Source of the DNA: Prochilodus magdalenae
Taxonomy: Eukaryota; Chordata; Actinopteri; Characiformes; Prochilodontidae
DNA: 64,000 bases
Reading direction: 5' to 3'
Assembly: GCA_024036415.1 (NCBI GenBank)
Contig: JAMWET010000668.1
Location: 645,501-709,500, forward strand
Positions 60,536 to 64,000 of this stretch are shown in pieces. The notes under the pieces are model-generated. The model was not told the DNA's origin. It saw only the letters and a list, made by a program, of their open reading frames with translations, and searched no databases. Position numbers and translations under genes: made by a program. Numbering within the stretch: the first letter of the stretch is position 1; each line of letters begins with the position of its first letter.

Positions 60536-60799
60536 GGGAGAGAGACAATAAAAGAAAGAACGAGAGACAGACGAACAGAGAGACAGACAGTGTAAAAACA
60601 GAGAGAGAAAGAAAGAAAGAGAGAGAGGTGAAAAAAGAGAGAAATGGTATGTAAAGATTGGGGGAGAGACAAAGAGAGTGAGGAAAGAAAAGAGAGTGAG
60701 AGAGAAGGAGAGAGTGAGTGAGGGAGAGAAAGCGAGAGAGAGACAGTGAGAGAGAGAGAAAGAGAGATAGAAAGCTAGAGAGAGAGAGTGCAAGAAAGA
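60536..60799 (+). repeat. GA-rich purine low-complexity tract
   Basis: Long GAGAGA and GAAAGAAAG runs with occasional T and C. Two long minus frames here (60434-60859 and 60474-60836) are Ser/Leu/Phe-rich artefacts of the repeat, not genes. Confidence 0.92.
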
Positions 60800-61438
60800 T
60801 AGGTGTCTCCTTATTTGACTGTAGTGTGAATAACATGGATTAAAATGTGGCCCCTTCATACATAATGTAGGCCTCAGCAGAAGCTCTTCACCCTGCCTGG
60901 CTACACAGGCACTGGCACAGATGCTGGTGGCATAAAAAAGAAAAAAGAAAAAAACTCAAATGTGAGCTAATGCTTCCCTAAACGTGAAATTATGGGTTGC
61001 CCACTTCACTTAACGCTACCAGTCTTCGGCACACAGTCAGGGGGTGGGGAGGGGAAAAAAAAGGAGACGGAAAAAAACGAAACACACCAAAGAGCAGGCG
61101 AATGAGAGGTACATGCGCCATCATCTATTTTTATGCTGCATTTAATTTACATTTCCTTGGCCCGCTGATAGAAACGGACATGGAACACAAGGACGCTGAC
61201 ACTGGGCTATCTGGCGGGCGGCACAGGTCAGCTATTAACCTGTCAAAAGTGAGGTACTTATTAGAATAAATCTCCAAACTCGCCAAAGGGCAGCGCTGGC
61301 CTCTGGTTCTGTGTGACCCGGGGCTGGCTGGAGAGGAGCATAGGCCCACGCTCTGATGGGCAGCACCGCACCAGGCCCTTTATAATGAGAAGCCTGCTTC
61401 ATGGGAGAGGAAAGAATGGATAAAGAGAGGGTAAAAAT
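60800..61438. other. no gene seen
   Basis: Balanced sequence with a G-rich word near 61040-61054 and A runs near 61055-61080. Opposing short frames at 60997-61269 (plus) and 61131-61349 (minus). Possibly conserved non-coding DNA at 61100-61370. Confidence 0.35.
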
Positions 61439-61458
61439 GGGAGGGTGGGGGTTGTGGG
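61439..61458 (+). other. canonical G-quadruplex motif
   Basis: G tracts of 3, 3, 5 and 3 bases with loops A, T and TTGT. Confidence 0.6.
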
Positions 61459-62154
61459 CGCAGGGACCGAGAAGTTACAAGAAGTAATGATAGCAGAGAT
61501 CATCTGCTTACATGGCTAAGGGTGAGAAGTAATGGTTCTATTCAAACCCTCAGCTATTACTGTGGGTGATTCCACAATTGGTGTGCCATTATAGTCCCAT
61601 TGGCTTTACATTTACAAATCTGTACAGTTGGTCAAATTACATGTTTTGTTAATTTACCTAAAAAAATTTTTTACCTAAAAGTGAAAACGTTAATTTAGTT
61701 GAAAAATACATGACTGGACAAAAAAGTGAACCATTTTGTTTTAAGTAAGTGGCATATTTCAGGACAATACTAAAATTCATCAGGTTTAAATTGTGAAAGA
61801 TCAGTTCAGAAAGCACAAGGAATCATTTTTACATTTTGAATTTGGCCAACACAAAGTTCTGATATTAACTCCATTGTGAGTCTTTGAGATGTTCTGGAGT
61901 GGTTTGAATTTCCTGTCATCAACATAAGACCTGAGCCAAAAATCTGGGAACTCTTAAGGCAAATGAATGTTGTGATGTCAAAACAATGCCATGGCAAATG
62001 CATGACTTAATTAAAGCTAAAAACAACACAACAAAACATTAGAGTCAGTGTCTTTTTGGTCAGGCACATTAACAAATGACAAATGACAAAATGGGCTTTA
62101 TTGTGGCTATTCACTAGATTTTTGAGAAATTAACGTGTGTTTCAGATATTACAG
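61459..62154. other. no gene seen
   Basis: AT-rich sequence. It may contain more of the LINE relic that follows, but I cannot recognise it. Confidence 0.35.
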
Positions 62155-62520
62155 CAAAGACTTTGACTGAGTTGACCACACAAAATTATAGAATATTCTA
62201 AGAAAAATGGGAATCCCAAAGTCCTAATGAGAAATCTTTACACTGATAAACAACCAAAGTGAATGGTTAGACATAAGTGCATACTAAGACCATGCCTGTT
62301 CAGCCTGTATGCAAAACATATAGTAAGGGAAGCAAAACAGACAGAAGATGATCGAGGAATCAAGACTGGTGGAAGAAACATCAATAACCTTCAACTTGTG
62401 GATGATACAAAACTTAATGTGCGAAATCTGATAGATCTCAAGGCCCTTAAAAAAAGTTAAGGAACAAAGTAAACAGAAATACAGCAGAACCAAGTTAAAG
62501 ACTGAAAAAAATGTCAAATT
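62155..62520 (+). pseudogene. non-LTR retrotransposon reverse-transcriptase fragment
   Basis: Remains of the RT domain of a LINE. A first piece near 62155-62220 reads like the F-D-x-V-D-H motif of the RT palm, with a stop inside it, followed by NILRKMGIP. After a deletion, 62263-62460 reads VRHKCILRPCLFSLYAKHIV and then GGRNINNLQLVDDTKL. Here the catalytic YADD box has become LVDD, so the tyrosine and alanine are lost while both Asp remain. A one-base shift near 62453 moves the continuation (KVKEQSK...) to another frame up to about 62520. The order of motifs and the RNINNL..DDT wording resemble RTE-type (BovB-like) LINEs, but the clade is uncertain. A KTIMNEG.ERQ-like remnant near 62618-62655 may be the C-terminal end. 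Confidence 0.75.
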
Positions 62521-64000
62521 CAATTATATGTCTCCACATTTTTTTTTTCACTCTGTTTTTGGCTGTAAAGCCTGAATGGACGGATCTTTGAACCTCTCAC
62601 CTGAAACACATAAGCAAACTGAAAAGACTATTATGAATGAAGGAGTCGAAAGACAAAAAGGATGACCATCACACGGGATGGAAACACTTTATCATTAACA
62701 AACCATTCAGCCTCAAGACAAGACATTCTGGAGCCAGAAGTAACTGAAAATTCAATGTTGTAATATTAAAATATTATTACCATTGCTAAGTTTATTAAAT
62801 GTTACATTTATTAAACATACCACAAACCACTCCAATTTTGGATCCACCTGAACCATATTTTAGACACAGGGTTCTTAGCTCTTTGTGTTTCGTCCGAAAC
62901 AAAGAGTAGGCAAAAATGATTGTAATGCAGTATGTGGTAGGGAGAGAAAAAGAAACACACATACACAGTTAAATGTTTCTATAAAAAGTGTCAAGCTTCA
63001 AATAATGTTTAGTTTGGGATATGTGGACATTGGAAAAATATCATCAACAATGAATGAAAACATATCCAGGCCTCATAAAAAAAGCACAAGGTTATTCGAG
63101 CGGGGCACACACCCCTCCCGTTTAATAGGACTGTTTGGGGAGGCTCCTCTCTATCAAATGTAAATCACTGTGCTGATAAACACTCTGATCTGGGCTGAGG
63201 GCGCAGAGAGGCCCTGACCTCTGGCCTCTTTCAGAGGAGATGAAAGTTAGCGTGCGCTAGAGGGAAAGAAAAAAATGTGGAAAACCATCCAGCCTGCCAA
63301 CACAAGCAGCAAAGGAATGGGAAGAGCTGGAGGCAATGCTGTGTCAAAACGGCTTTTTACTGGTTCTCCAAGAAGGCACGTGGCGCAGCTCCACCTGAGG
63401 AGAGCCCTCTGAAGCCCCCCGTAAACTAGCTGCAGGAAAACAAAGCCCGTGCCAGGCAGTAGGCTTCACACCAATCAAAAGAAGCTGATCTCAGGTTGGA
63501 CACTGGGCTCTAATCTTGGCACCATCTGCAGCTGAACCTGTTTTGGGTGTGGAGGGACCAAAGTCAGTCGTGCCACACGTCGCTGACGTGTACGCAGGGG
63601 AAAGTAAAACAAAATCTGGGCGCAGGTCGAACAAGCATACCGTCATCAATCACTCATAGACGTTTCCTGCAGGAAATATGCTTAGTCACTAACCAGTGCA
63701 AAGTGACACTGTGGCCCCATCACCGAGGTGATCCTAGAAGGGCAGGAACATCATGCAGAGTATTCTTCTAATATGAAATAGAAATGTTGCAACCATGATG
63801 CTGCCCAAACTACCACTCTTTAAAGCAACTTACCTTGCATCACTAGAGTTGATGTAGTTACTCAAAAAAATAGTCCATTACAAACTACTATTAACTATTA
63901 ACTTAAACTGTAACTGATGACTTCCTGGGAAAAAAAGTTTATATCTTGTTATTCCTCACTTTTCTTCTGGTCTAAAAGCCATACATGTTCATACCAGCTG
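62521..64000. other. no gene seen
   Basis: The first 200 bases may belong to the LINE relic. Then AT-rich DNA to about 63070 and a balanced stretch at 63070-63560 that could be conserved non-coding sequence. The short plus frames at 62885-63163 and 63547-63771 have no recognised domain. Confidence 0.35.

Noticed and set aside
1..64000. CRISPR array, operon structure or bacterial ribosome binding sites
   Set aside because: Repeat content, composition and absence of dense coding show a vertebrate nuclear genome. No regularly spaced direct repeats of CRISPR type were seen.

Overview
This window looks like non-coding, AT-rich nuclear DNA from a ray-finned fish. I found no host gene: no open reading frame longer than about 200 codons, no recognisable exon chain, no rRNA and no tRNA gene. 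The only recognisable protein-coding sequence belongs to transposable elements, and every copy is broken. The fish assignment rests on the repeats: two Tc1 elements with TIRs of about 210 bp, a third Tc1-like lineage, a tRNA-derived SINE of a type common in fish, a retroposon tail ending in a TATC tract, and many microsatellites. A narrower placement, for example an otophysan such as a characin or catfish, would be a guess.

Layout. From 1 to about 23 kb lies unique sequence with several moderately GC-rich, non-repetitive blocks containing homeodomain-type TAATTA or TAATCC sites (near 2.9, 5.9, 6.7, 11, 13.8, 18 and 19.8 kb). It also holds a minus-strand SINE at 15.7 kb and a GAATA microsatellite at 9.4 kb. 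From 23 to 31 kb there are two relics of one Tc1-like lineage (23.2 and 30.4-30.9 kb), either side of the most striking putative regulatory block (23.75-24.53 kb). From 31.6 to 33.2 kb a decayed Tc1 element (Tc1-B, minus strand) sits inside a TA dinucleotide tract. From 33 to 42 kb there is more quiet sequence with a perfect 21-bp-arm hairpin (37.2 kb) and further candidate enhancers (38.8 and 41.2 kb). From 42.27 to 43.87 kb lies a young Tc1 element (Tc1-A, plus strand). Its 207-bp TIRs differ at one position, its transposase frame keeps all three catalytic residues, and two stop codons near the middle break it. From 44 to 64 kb there is a retroposon tail with a TATC tract, a diverged direct duplication (50.7 and 50.9 kb), a GGTTCTT-motif repeat cluster (57 kb), long purine tracts (59.6-60.8 kb), G-quadruplex-type G runs and a reverse-transcriptase fragment (62.2 kb).

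Interpretation. The pattern fits a gene desert or a very long intron of a developmental gene. I cannot name the gene, and conservation of the candidate elements is inferred from sequence texture only. I did not find a convincing new multi-gene system. The items most worth checking are the recent Tc1-A insertion, the Tc1-B insertion in a TA tract, the 37.2-kb hairpin and the 24-kb block.
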